Made by a program: the position numbers and the translations under genes. A DNA stretch of 24,143 nucleotides, taken from positions 1 through 24,143 of IMG/VR virus record IMGVR_UViG_3300032213_002336, one strand, 5' to 3'. Below, in pieces: positions 7,744 through 16,275 of this stretch; the first letter of the stretch is position 1, and each line of letters opens with the position of its first letter. Source of the DNA: a virus. Under the pieces are notes generated by a model that was not told the DNA's origin, did not search any database, and worked only from the letters and a program-made list of their open reading frames with translations.

Positions 7744-7782
7744 GCAGGAAAATGAAAGGGTGTTATTAGGAGACTTCATCCT

Positions 7783-9240
7783 GTGAATCTGAAGCAAATC
7801 AAGGACATGATATTCTCCATCACGGACTACAACCCGGATGTCGAGACTTACCAAAATGAGGTGACTCGTATCGTCAACGAGGTGTATGAAGACTTCTTCA
7901 GTTCTCGGCCGTGGACATTCTCTCAGAAAGAGATTGACATGTACACGATGCCTGACGTTACTGTCACTGGCGCGGTCATCACATCGACAACACCTGCTGA
8001 CCCTCAGTCGCATCTCGTTACTAACGTAGGTGCCATTGCCGCTGACCCCCGATACGAGGGCAGCATCCTGCAGGTCACCAATGCGACAGACGCGACTGAC
8101 CAGGGCGAATACTTCATTGACTCCTGTGACACACTGACGCAAATCTTCGTGTCCAAGAAGGCTATCTACGGCAGCCCAGCCTGGACAACGACCACCAATC
8201 CGGTCACCGTTGTCGCAAAGCAACGCTACATCACACTGCCTGATGACTGTGTTGTTCCTCTTGGCGTCTCAGTTCGCGACCCGACGATAACAACTGGACC
8301 TGGTCCTTACGGTCCTATCTTTGAGCTCAACCGTCGTGATGACGCTGAGATGGGACTATGGCTTGACAGCACAGGCACACCGAACAGCTGGGTTCCGTAC
8401 GATAACGTGCCCGGTGGTGAGCTTGATGTTACTGATTTTCCTCCTCTCCCAGGTGACCTTGCGGTCAGTGCTGTTGCTTGCGTTGCTGGCGAGGCGTGGC
8501 CGGCTGGACAGTACGAGTTCTTCCTTGCGTACAGATTCAGAGGCCACATCGGTCCAATCGGCGAAGCCGTTAAGTTGACCATTGCTCAGCTACAGAAGCC
8601 TCGCTTTGCGACACGTGACACGACTCTTAGCGGAATGGCAGGCCTCCACAAGCACATCTTCTACAAGATTGTCCTAATCACTGCAACGTCTTACACTGAT
8701 GACCTCATCCGTGACATGAACGCATACAGCATGACAACGACTCCTGTCCCTGTTGCACCTGGAACTGGCGCAATTATTGGTCAGAAGTTCTACATCCCTG
8801 ATGAGAATATCTCCATCGACACGCCTCCTGACTGGCTCGGCGGTGTGGGCTCAAATGAGCAGAAGCTTCGTTCGGTTCCTCGTGCACCTGACTTCACTGA
8901 GGGGACTTACTGGCGCATTCGTCTGCATCCACGCCCCAACTTCTACATGCCTATCAGGATACGCTACATCAGAAAGTGCCACAGCCTTGTTGCTGATACG
9001 GACACTCCTGAGATGCCGCCTGACACGCATCGCTACATCGTCTATCGCTCCTGTGAGGAGCTCTTCACGAAGCACAACGCACTTCCTCAGGCCCAACTCT
9101 ACAAGCAGAAGGCCGATGCTGAAGAAGCACGAATGGCTGCGCAGTGGCTCACACAGCGCGCTGCAAGCTACGTGAAGGGTCCATTCAGGGCGAGTCCTGG
9201 TTACTACAAGCCCTTCCGCCGGTTGATTCAGCTACCATGA
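7783..9240 (+). CDS. head-tail adaptor (connector) protein with Ig-like insertion
   Basis: This encodes 485 residues from GTG 7783, with AGGAG (7768-7772) 10 bases upstream. The N-terminal helices (LKQIKDMIFSI, then NEVTRIVNEVYEDFFSSRPW, 25-44), a strand pair ending YITLPDDCVVPLG (149-161), and a C-terminal part with WRIRLHPRP (377-385), a DTPEMPPD stretch and a final helix bundle (410-465) follow the pattern of podovirus adaptors that dock under the portal (T7 gp11, P22 gp4 type). It is much longer than those (about 170-200 residues) because of a beta-rich insertion at about 224-345 that resembles an Fn3/Ig-like domain. It ends in an ATGA overlap with the nozzle gene. Confidence 0.65.
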   Translation: MNLKQIKDMIFSITDYNPDVETYQNEVTRIVNEVYEDFFSSRPWTFSQKEIDMYTMPDVTVTGAVITSTTPADPQSHLVTNVGAIAADPRYEGSILQVTNATDATDQGEYFIDSCDTLTQIFVSKKAIYGSPAWTTTTNPVTVVAKQRYITLPDDCVVPLGVSVRDPTITTGPGPYGPIFELNRRDDAEMGLWLDSTGTPNSWVPYDNVPGGELDVTDFPPLPGDLAVSAVACVAGEAWPAGQYEFFLAYRFRGHIGPIGEAVKLTIAQLQKPRFATRDTTLSGMAGLHKHIFYKIVLITATSYTDDLIRDMNAYSMTTTPVPVAPGTGAIIGQKFYIPDENISIDTPPDWLGGVGSNEQKLRSVPRAPDFTEGTYWRIRLHPRPNFYMPIRIRYIRKCHSLVADTDTPEMPPDTHRYIVYRSCEELFTKHNALPQAQLYKQKADAEEARMAAQWLTQRAASYVKGPFRASPGYYKPFRRLIQLP

Positions 9241-11381
9241 TTACACCCAAGAAGCAAGAGTTCACACCTATCAAAGGTGTTGATGTTCGTGAGCCGCAGC
9301 CCGAGGGTGCCTCGTCACAGCTCATCAACGCCGTCTACAACTCAGAGATTCAGTCCTGGTCCAACGACCTTGGATATGAGCGATACTTCCCAAACAGGAC
9401 TTCATTCACACCTTTTCCCACCGGTCCAGTCAACTCTCTCTACAACTTTGAGCGTCATAATGGTGCTCAGCAGTGGTTGCTATTCGAAAGTGGTGGGACT
9501 CTCTACTATGTTATCGGTAATAACACAGGCAATGTTGTCACACTGCGGACAGGTCGCACAGTTCCTGCACCCGGTGAACCTGGCTCCTGGTACAACGTCT
9601 TCAGCCGATACGCTGTCATTACCAATGGACTTGACTCACCGCTGAAGTATCGTGGTTACAGTCAGCTTCAGCCACTAGGCTGGGACCGCAAACCTAATCC
9701 GCCTACGCCGCAGTCGCTAGCCCCTAATCCTAACAGCAACGCATCAAGGCTGCAGAGCCAACCAGGCACTGTCACACTGACAACAGTCAACAGCGGCCTA
9801 CGTCCTAACTCATTTGATAATGAGGATATGCAAGGGCTTGGTGACCCAACCGCAGCTGCCTTGAACAAGTACTACTGGAAGGTGACACTCATCAATGAGA
9901 ACGGCTCTGAGAGTCCTATCTCAGTTCCTTCTACAGCGCTGAGGTGGACAACGACTGCAGACACATTCGGTAATGCCAATGCAATGGTCTGCATGCTTAG
10001 CAACCTTCCTATTGGACCAAAGGGAACAGTAGGACGTATCCTCTATAGGACCAAGAACCTAAGTCAGACTGACGACGGTAACTACTACTTTGTGACCTAT
10101 ATCGACAACAACACTCAGACAACTTACTTCGATGAGAAGTCTGACACTGAGTTGGGCTCTCTAGCACCTAATGATGCAGACTCAGTCACATTCCCAGCCC
10201 CTCAGTGCAAGTTCTCAGCCACCTTCAAGGGATGCCTCTTTGTCGACGGTGGTCAGGCAGACGGCACTAAACTCTTCTATTCTGAGGCACTTCAACTTGA
10301 CACCTACAAAGCATCTAGCATCATTGACCTGGGAACCCGAAAAGGTGGAAACATCACCGGACTTTACACCTACTACAATCAGCTCCTCGTCTTCCGAGAC
10401 TCAGCCATTGACATGGTCCGGGGAGATGCATCTAGCGGGTTCCAACTCGTCCCATTCGCTCAGGGAATTGGCACCAAATCGCCCCACACTATTACGTTTG
10501 TCCCGGGACTCGGTGTCCTCTTCCTTGGAAACGACGGAGTCTACGCGATTAGCGGAGGTCTCGACGGTGGCTCAACTCTCAACATTAGCAACATATCTCA
10601 GGGCATCGGAACTCTCCTCGAAAAGCGAGCCGTAGACGTTCTTGGTCAGGCCTGTGCTGCCTACAGTCCTAAGTTCAAGGAGTGGCAGTGCTACTTCCCA
10701 GCTTTTGGAACTGACAACAAGATAATGGGCATTGTCTACCACGTTGAGGGCGGATACTGGTCACAGCGTCAGGACTTCAAGGTAGGTGCAGTCACCACCG
10801 ACTTCGATGGCAACGTCATCTTCGGCAACAATGTGGGTCAGGTTGGTGCCCTTGTCGATGAAGTGGCGAACGAGTGGGGCCTGTTCGTTGTCAGTCGACG
10901 TCATGCATGCGGCACAGTCTGGGATTCAACAGGTGGTCCGAATCCTACGTTTTCGCTGAAGGACAACAAGCCTTGCGTCTTCACTTGGCGCAGCAAGTGG
11001 CATGACTTCGGCTATCCAGGCATCAAGAAGTTTGTCAAGTATGTCTACGTCTATGCAGCAGGTCGAGGCTCCAACAAGGTCTCACTGTCCTACTACAAGG
11101 ACCACAGCTGGGAGACTGAGACGGTGCACCCTGACCAAGAATGGCAGTGGGATGACAACAAGAACCAGCCCTACTACAACACGGTCATTGACGACTACGC
11201 CGCTGTCCTTGGCACTAGCCGCTGGCAGGACAAGGTCATCACACCTATCCGGTTTGACATCAGTAACAAGGCTGTGTCGGACTTCGCCTTCGAGATAAAG
11301 ACCGATGTGCCTGTTGAGTTCATTGGCTACGCTGTCGAGTACGAAGTCAATGGAACGCAGACAATAGGAGGAAAGCGATAA
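9237..11381 (+). CDS. tail nozzle/tubular protein with beta-propeller-like repeats
   Basis: This encodes 714 residues. ATG 9237 overlaps the adaptor stop (ATGA). The ATG at 9144 lies deep in the adaptor gene and is rejected. The sequence is nearly all beta. Repeating blade-like units such as TGLYTYYNQLLVFRDSAIDM and PGLGVLFLGNDGVYAISGG (roughly 370-450) recall the propeller of T7 gp12/P22 gp10-type nozzles, which close the end of the short tail. A region near 211-300 (YYWKVTLINENGSESPIS, later ILYRTKN) resembles an Ig/Fn3-like domain comparable to the one in the adaptor. The C-terminal region (about 583-714) has strand-rich WRSKWHDFGYPG. The ribosome site is weak, so coupling to the adaptor is likely. 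Confidence 0.65.
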   Translation: MITPKKQEFTPIKGVDVREPQPEGASSQLINAVYNSEIQSWSNDLGYERYFPNRTSFTPFPTGPVNSLYNFERHNGAQQWLLFESGGTLYYVIGNNTGNVVTLRTGRTVPAPGEPGSWYNVFSRYAVITNGLDSPLKYRGYSQLQPLGWDRKPNPPTPQSLAPNPNSNASRLQSQPGTVTLTTVNSGLRPNSFDNEDMQGLGDPTAAALNKYYWKVTLINENGSESPISVPSTALRWTTTADTFGNANAMVCMLSNLPIGPKGTVGRILYRTKNLSQTDDGNYYFVTYIDNNTQTTYFDEKSDTELGSLAPNDADSVTFPAPQCKFSATFKGCLFVDGGQADGTKLFYSEALQLDTYKASSIIDLGTRKGGNITGLYTYYNQLLVFRDSAIDMVRGDASSGFQLVPFAQGIGTKSPHTITFVPGLGVLFLGNDGVYAISGGLDGGSTLNISNISQGIGTLLEKRAVDVLGQACAAYSPKFKEWQCYFPAFGTDNKIMGIVYHVEGGYWSQRQDFKVGAVTTDFDGNVIFGNNVGQVGALVDEVANEWGLFVVSRRHACGTVWDSTGGPNPTFSLKDNKPCVFTWRSKWHDFGYPGIKKFVKYVYVYAAGRGSNKVSLSYYKDHSWETETVHPDQEWQWDDNKNQPYYNTVIDDYAAVLGTSRWQDKVITPIRFDISNKAVSDFAFEIKTDVPVEFIGYAVEYEVNGTQTIGGKR

Positions 11382-12073
11382 TGTCCTACAAGTTTGATGC
11401 TGGCTACGTTGAGAACCTTGACATTGTCGATGGTCGCCAGTTCGACAACACGCTTAACAACCTTGTGGGTGCTGTCAACGGTGGCCTTGATAGAGAGAAC
11501 TTGCCGTCCGGCTGCGTTCAGCCTACACAGATTTTAAGTCAGAACGTTGCCAAGTGCAATGTGAATCGTCTTAACTATGAGACGGCAACTGTTGCTGCTA
11601 CCGGTGCATCATACTGGAATGCATTCGGTTTCTCACCACGCGGCAACAACCTATGTGGCCTCCTCTATTCAGCCATGCAGGGCGGTCAGACCAACGTGAC
11701 GGCAGCGACCAGCAACATTGACTGCGAGGAGGGCATGCTTCAGGTAACATGGAAGTGTGCTCAGTGGATTAACTCCCACCTCACAAACTTCAATGCAGGT
11801 GGTGGTTCTCCTGCCTCAGTATACTCACTGAAGGCTGTCTACTGGCAGATAAAGGTTGACGGCACAGTGGTCTGCAACTCTCGCAATTACTACATGAACT
11901 GGTCAAATGTTAAGCTGGAGTGTGCTGTCCCAGTCAGCAAGGGCAACCATGAGGTGCGTGTTGAGTTTAACTTTGCCAATGCGACTGACCGAGACTTCTC
12001 AGTCATCTACGATAACACTCCAGTTTTTCACTGGTGGGGCGGAACAATCTTCACAACTAACAGGTTCAGGTAA
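11381..12073 (+). CDS. virion-type protein 1 of three with shared N-terminal motif
   Basis: This encodes 230 residues. The start overlaps the nozzle stop by one base, with a perfect AGGAGG (11366-11371) 9 bases upstream. N-terminal residues 16-42 (VDGRQFDNTLNNLVGAVNGG followed by LDRENL) match a pattern common at the start of phage tail-attached proteins and seen again in the next two genes. The remainder is beta-rich with many aromatic and Asn residues. It has five Cys (C45, C54, C92, C114, C126 and neighbours) whose pairing is unknown. It ends near FHWWGGTIFTTNRFR. The position directly after the nozzle suggests a tail or vertex attachment. I cannot name the function. Confidence 0.65.
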   Translation: MSYKFDAGYVENLDIVDGRQFDNTLNNLVGAVNGGLDRENLPSGCVQPTQILSQNVAKCNVNRLNYETATVAATGASYWNAFGFSPRGNNLCGLLYSAMQGGQTNVTAATSNIDCEEGMLQVTWKCAQWINSHLTNFNAGGGSPASVYSLKAVYWQIKVDGTVVCNSRNYYMNWSNVKLECAVPVSKGNHEVRVEFNFANATDRDFSVIYDNTPVFHWWGGTIFTTNRFR

Positions 12074-13176
12074 TGTCAAGAGCAAATATCACAAACTTCT
12101 ATCCTGACAATCCTGTCATCGATGCCACACCACTGAATGCCCAATACTCTTCAGTGGCAACTGCAACTGGCCTCATCAATCAGGAGAATGTCCGATTTGA
12201 AGGCATTGACACACGTCAGATTGCGACGAGTCCTATCGTTGTCTTTTCTAAACAGTTCAGCAACGGCTACAAGCTGACTGTTCCTGCCACACCGGCAGCA
12301 GGTGCACTATACCTGGCAAAGTCCAACCCAGCATGGCCTTACGGTGGCAACGTCTCTGAGATTCCTATCAATCATGACACTACAGGTACGAAGAACACTA
12401 CTATCGGTTTTGGCACCAAGTACAATCTGAATGTAGGCATCGGTGTGCCAGTCCAGATAGGCGATGTCATTCGCATTGACCTTGATGTCCAGGCATGGAG
12501 CATTCAAGAGCAGATTGCCGGTGTGACTGATAGTCCTTTTGGAACAGTTGCAGCAGCATCCCGTGCGCAGCTTGTCAATGGTGTAGGTGGTCAGGCGGTC
12601 CTCTTTGGTGGCAACCACGGCAGTGGAATGGGTGAGTGGTGCTCGCTCATCTATCCAAAGGTCAACATCACAAGCGGTGTAGGAACTGATGCGGACTACG
12701 TTCCTCTCAGCACAGCGTTTACCATTGCAGGTGCTCCTAACTTTGGCAACCTGGTAGGCAACGCAGCCGGAGCGAATCCTCCTGGCGGCAGCTTCTTTGA
12801 CCTTCAGAACGACTTTGACAACGTGCTTGTGCTACCTATCCACCACATGTCGCCTGCTAATAACATTGCACGCAAGTCCTTTATGCCCTACTACGAGGGT
12901 CACCTCAACACAACGTACGCAGATGACAACTTTGACATGCCTCCCCTTCGTGAGGCAACGTCCATCATCTTTATTGCAAATGCAAACGTAACGCTCTACT
13001 CCATTCAGCTCTTCTACAGCGGCATCTGGCGAATGGCTGCTAGCGGCAACACTCCTCTCCTCTACCTTGAAGGTCAAGACTGTGACCCAGCACTGGGTGG
13101 TCAACACTTTGGTGTCAGCACAGGCGTCTTCCTCGAGGAGTGCAGATGGGGACTTCAAATTCTCAGGAGAGTATAA
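12073..13176 (+). CDS. virion-type protein 2 of three with shared N-terminal motif
   Basis: This encodes 367 residues. The TAATG overlap with the preceding gene and the weak upstream ribosome site (AGG 12067-12069) point to coupled translation. The N-terminus (NPVIDATPLNAQYSSVATAT, then GLINQENVRFEGIDTRQI, about 13-50) is the best example of the shared motif: an Asp-Ala-x-x-Leu-Asn helix leading to x-x-ENVR-EGID. Phage head- or tail-attached fibre-like proteins often open this way. The body is beta-rich, with Gly/Asn/Pro loops and an aromatic C-terminal part ending CRWGLQILRRV. It is probably a structural protein on the virion surface. No enzymatic motif is seen. Confidence 0.65.
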   Translation: MSRANITNFYPDNPVIDATPLNAQYSSVATATGLINQENVRFEGIDTRQIATSPIVVFSKQFSNGYKLTVPATPAAGALYLAKSNPAWPYGGNVSEIPINHDTTGTKNTTIGFGTKYNLNVGIGVPVQIGDVIRIDLDVQAWSIQEQIAGVTDSPFGTVAAASRAQLVNGVGGQAVLFGGNHGSGMGEWCSLIYPKVNITSGVGTDADYVPLSTAFTIAGAPNFGNLVGNAAGANPPGGSFFDLQNDFDNVLVLPIHHMSPANNIARKSFMPYYEGHLNTTYADDNFDMPPLREATSIIFIANANVTLYSIQLFYSGIWRMAASGNTPLLYLEGQDCDPALGGQHFGVSTGVFLEECRWGLQILRRV

Positions 13177-13851
13177 ATGGCCTACGTCCCACCGAACGTC
13201 TTTACCAACGGTACAGCACTTGATGCCACGCTTGTTCAGGCCAACAATGATACGATGAAGAGGTATGTTGATGGTGGAGCCGTTGTAGGTGACGTGTCCA
13301 CAGCAACATGGATTCGTGCGCCTCACATCATGCGTGGCACGTACATTCCACTTCAGAACCTCCATGAGTTCACAACAGGTGTTGTTCGCGGTGCCACATT
13401 TGAAGAGAACGATGTCACTGTATCTGCCGACCGGTTCAGAACACCGTATCCTGCATTCTTAGGTTCCAATGCCAACTTTGTTGTTGAGTTCACAAATGAG
13501 AGCGGCACCTGGGACCAGCGCATTGGATGGCAGGTCTTTCCAAAGCACATACCAGTCGATACAACGCCTACAACGACAGTTGGTCAGCTGACACAGACGA
13601 CCGTTGGTTCTGAGTACAAGACTCACACGTGTCAAGAGAACGATGCCGGCAACTACAGGAATACAGTTGCCACATTCGAGCAAGGCATTCCAGGCATATA
13701 TCGTAGGCGTGCAGTTCAAAACTGGGAATACGTCGATTTGCTAGGTGCAACTGTAGGTCAAAAAGTCGTGAAGCAGTGGTTCATCGGGACCAATAACATT
13801 GTCAATGACTTTGCAGACTTCGGCTACGTGCTAGAAGTTTACTACAAGTAA
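13177..13851 (+). CDS. virion-type protein 3 of three with shared N-terminal motif
   Basis: This encodes 224 residues and starts immediately after the previous stop, with AGGAG (13165-13169) 7 bases upstream. The N-terminus MAYVPPNVFTNGTALDAT, then LVQANNDTMKRYVDGG, then a VGD and IRAPHIMRG stretch, belongs to a pattern I associate with structural proteins of uncultured aquatic podovirus-like phages. That association is from memory and could not be checked. The rest is beta-rich, with a central segment around WDQRIGWQVFPKH and an aromatic C-terminus (FGYVLEVYYK). It is probably a third copy-type member of the nozzle-proximal set, perhaps a short fibre or tail accessory. Confidence 0.65.
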   Translation: MAYVPPNVFTNGTALDATLVQANNDTMKRYVDGGAVVGDVSTATWIRAPHIMRGTYIPLQNLHEFTTGVVRGATFEENDVTVSADRFRTPYPAFLGSNANFVVEFTNESGTWDQRIGWQVFPKHIPVDTTPTTTVGQLTQTTVGSEYKTHTCQENDAGNYRNTVATFEQGIPGIYRRRAVQNWEYVDLLGATVGQKVVKQWFIGTNNIVNDFADFGYVLEVYYK

Positions 13852-13874
13852 GGAAAACAGGAGGATATTCATAG

Positions 13875-14501
13875 ATGGACCCATTTACCTTAATGGCAAT
13901 TACGAAGGGCGTCCAGTCCGTAGGACAGGGCGTCACTGACTATGCTGCTGCCGAGCAGGCATTTGGCAAGTCACAGGAGCAACGTCTCCGTGAACTCCAG
14001 CGCCGTGAGGAACTGGGGACACTGGGCTTTACGGGTGAGGAGCAGAACCGCATTATGCGTGACCTGCTCAACCCCATTCAGGCCCGTGAAGCACAACGTG
14101 CTCTAGAGACTCGTCAGATTCTGGGTGCAGGTGACCTGGGTGCAGCACAGTCTGCCATCGCAGGCATGATTCAGGCTGACAAGGGTGAGGCGGCTCGTGC
14201 TGCGGCATCTGAGACATTCCTTCAGGAGCAGATGTCTGAGAAGCGCCGCCAGGAAGGAGAACTTCGTGACCTGCAGAAGGCACAGGATGCTGAGAAGGCA
14301 GCCAAGACACAGGCAGTCCTCAGTGCTCTCACTCTCGGTATTGCAGGTCAAGCTGAGACCGCACAGCGTCGTGCAGCCTACAACGAGATGCTCTACGGTC
14401 AGGCTTCTGCTGATGCAACAAGTGCTGGTAAGCCTCCACTAACGAATGAACAATTGGAAAGAGCAAATGAGCTGATGGGCTTTGTCCCAGGAGGAAGCTA
14501 A
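13875..14501 (+). CDS. putative internal virion (ejection) protein A
   Basis: This encodes 208 residues, with AGGAGG (13859-13864) 10 bases before ATG. The protein is strongly helical: a short hydrophobic N-terminal helix (FTLMAITKGVQSVGQG), then long Ala/Glu/Gln/Arg coiled-coil-like helices (31-145), and a more hydrophobic helix at about 145-160 (TQAVLSALTLGIAG). It is the first and smallest of three consecutive large helical genes. This matches the order of T7 14, 15 and 16, whose products form the ejectosome that builds a DNA channel across the host envelope. There is no sequence-level proof of homology; the call rests on composition, size and order. Confidence 0.6.
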   Translation: MDPFTLMAITKGVQSVGQGVTDYAAAEQAFGKSQEQRLRELQRREELGTLGFTGEEQNRIMRDLLNPIQAREAQRALETRQILGAGDLGAAQSAIAGMIQADKGEAARAAASETFLQEQMSEKRRQEGELRDLQKAQDAEKAAKTQAVLSALTLGIAGQAETAQRRAAYNEMLYGQASADATSAGKPPLTNEQLERANELMGFVPGGS

Positions 14502-14503
14502 TT

Positions 14504-16267
14504 ATGGGAAGCCAGGCTGAATACTGGACAGACATCTATGCAACTACACATGAGCAGCGTCTAGCTGAGTCAATGGCTGCTGCACGTGCTGAGTTGAAAG
14601 ATAGATATGGTCTTGAAGCTGAATACCTCAAGTGGTTGCAAGACAAGTCTAAGATGCTCGAGCAGGAGCGCACAAAAGTCCAGCAATCTCTGGATGAATA
14701 CTCACGAGCACGCGGTGGTAAAGCTGGTGGAGAAGGTAGTGATGATACAGCTGCTCTTCTATCAGTTATTCAACAGGCTGGTGCAACAATTGGTCGTGAA
14801 GCTGGTGAGGCTGCTCAGAGAAAGCTCGAGGCTGAGGCTGCTGTTGAAAGCCGATACCGTCTAACCGGTGAGCAGAGTAACGCAATTGGTAAAGCTGGTG
14901 ATTACTTTGGCAAAGTTGATATGACAACTGCCACAACATCACCAGATGTTCAGCGTATCATTGATGCTGCAATTAATGAGATTGGTCCAGGAACTTTCGC
15001 ATCAGGCACAGATGCATCTAAGACTGGAACTGCAGAACTAGTCTCTCGTATTGACCGTGCATTGTCTAGAAATCAAGTCTATTTAAGCGACCCAAGTCTT
15101 AAGCAGTATGTTGTTGACAAAGCAACACAGAAACTTGGAACAACTACAGCTTATGCTGTTCGTTCAGGAGTTGATGCTGATAAAAAGGCAGCAATCTCCT
15201 CAGCTCAAAAGACTGTCGGTGTTGTTGCAACGAAAGAATCATCAGATGCTGCAAAACTCGCAAAAGATGCACTTAAGAATAAACTCGGCGGTGCAAATGC
15301 ACCTGAAGTGGATGCTGTTGCAGAATGGGTAAGCTCACCAGCTGGTGCAGCATACATGTCAGAACTGCAGAAGACTGGTGACTATGATAAAGCACTGATT
15401 GCTGCGGCTGGTATCCTACAGATTCCAAATGCTGCCGAACTTGCTGCTGGTCAACTTGAGCAACTGGTGTTCAATGCAAAAGTCGCACCAACAGCTGATG
15501 AAGCAAAAGCAGGAAAGACTGCAGCAGACCGCGATGTTCGAGCAATCTTGAAGGATGCCAATGCTTCCTTTGATATTGTAAAGTTCTTTGACCCAGGATT
15601 TATCGACCTCTACGGTCGTTCAAAGTCTCTTGAAAAAGATGCATCGGAGACTTTCGGTAAGGTATCAACTCAGTGGGATACTCTTAGAGAGACATTGCCG
15701 ACTGAAGAAGCTGCACGTCGCAGAGGAACAGAGATTTATGAGCCAATCTCACCAGGAGTTGGTGCTCGTCGGCGTGAAGCAGCAGTTCGTGAGGAAGAAG
15801 CAAGGATGCGTGACAAGATGCGTCCATCTACTGGTGCTGGAACTGTTGACGACTTCCTTGCCTCCAGGCTAACAACGCCATCCATTCCTGAAGAGCAGCG
15901 AGTTCTTGCTGGTGCATCAGCTGCAGCTGTTAGGTTTGGTGCGAAGTCTGGTTCTGGTTCTTCTGACGACCTGGGTTACAGGATGTATAGTAATGTCAGA
16001 GAACGTCAGCTTCGTGACACAACTCCAAAAGCTCTTGTCCAGCATGCTGCTGACCTTGCAGGTGGTGATGCAAAGAAACGTGACGAGATTCTTCAAGGCT
16101 ACTATCAGTACGCTCTTGGTGAGAAACAAGGTCTTGAAGCACGTAAGCGTGAAACACGTATTGAAGAAACTGAAGCACCAGCTCCACTCCTTAATCCAAG
16201 CGATGTCAAAGACAATACAAAGTTTAGAGACATTAGCGGTATAACTTCTGAAGACACAAACTTCTAA
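14504..16267 (+). CDS. putative internal virion (ejection) protein B
   Basis: This encodes 587 residues, starting two bases after the previous stop with AGGAGG (14489-14494) 9 bases upstream. It is Ala-rich and helical throughout, with a coiled-coil-like N-terminus (about 10-75, LKWLQDKSKMLEQERTKVQQ) and a Gly/Ser-rich break after it (GGKAGGEGSDD). It has no hydrolase or membrane motif that I recognise. Length and position compare with T7 gp15 (747 residues), the middle ejectosome component. Codons here end in A or T much more often than in the packaging genes, for example GCA, GAA and AAA in long runs near 15240-15300. This block begins the lower-GC part of the window. Confidence 0.6.
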   Translation: MGSQAEYWTDIYATTHEQRLAESMAAARAELKDRYGLEAEYLKWLQDKSKMLEQERTKVQQSLDEYSRARGGKAGGEGSDDTAALLSVIQQAGATIGREAGEAAQRKLEAEAAVESRYRLTGEQSNAIGKAGDYFGKVDMTTATTSPDVQRIIDAAINEIGPGTFASGTDASKTGTAELVSRIDRALSRNQVYLSDPSLKQYVVDKATQKLGTTTAYAVRSGVDADKKAAISSAQKTVGVVATKESSDAAKLAKDALKNKLGGANAPEVDAVAEWVSSPAGAAYMSELQKTGDYDKALIAAAGILQIPNAAELAAGQLEQLVFNAKVAPTADEAKAGKTAADRDVRAILKDANASFDIVKFFDPGFIDLYGRSKSLEKDASETFGKVSTQWDTLRETLPTEEAARRRGTEIYEPISPGVGARRREAAVREEEARMRDKMRPSTGAGTVDDFLASRLTTPSIPEEQRVLAGASAAAVRFGAKSGSGSSDDLGYRMYSNVRERQLRDTTPKALVQHAADLAGGDAKKRDEILQGYYQYALGEKQGLEARKRETRIEETEAPAPLLNPSDVKDNTKFRDISGITSEDTNF

Positions 16268-16275
16268 GGAAACAA

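Noticed and set aside
7442-7786. 114-residue + strand frame across the terminator
   Set aside because: It is out of frame with the decoration gene and runs through a strong intrinsic terminator.
9144-9236. Upstream ATG extending the nozzle gene by 31 residues
   Set aside because: It lies wholly inside the adaptor reading frame; the ATGA overlap at 9237 gives a normal coupled start.
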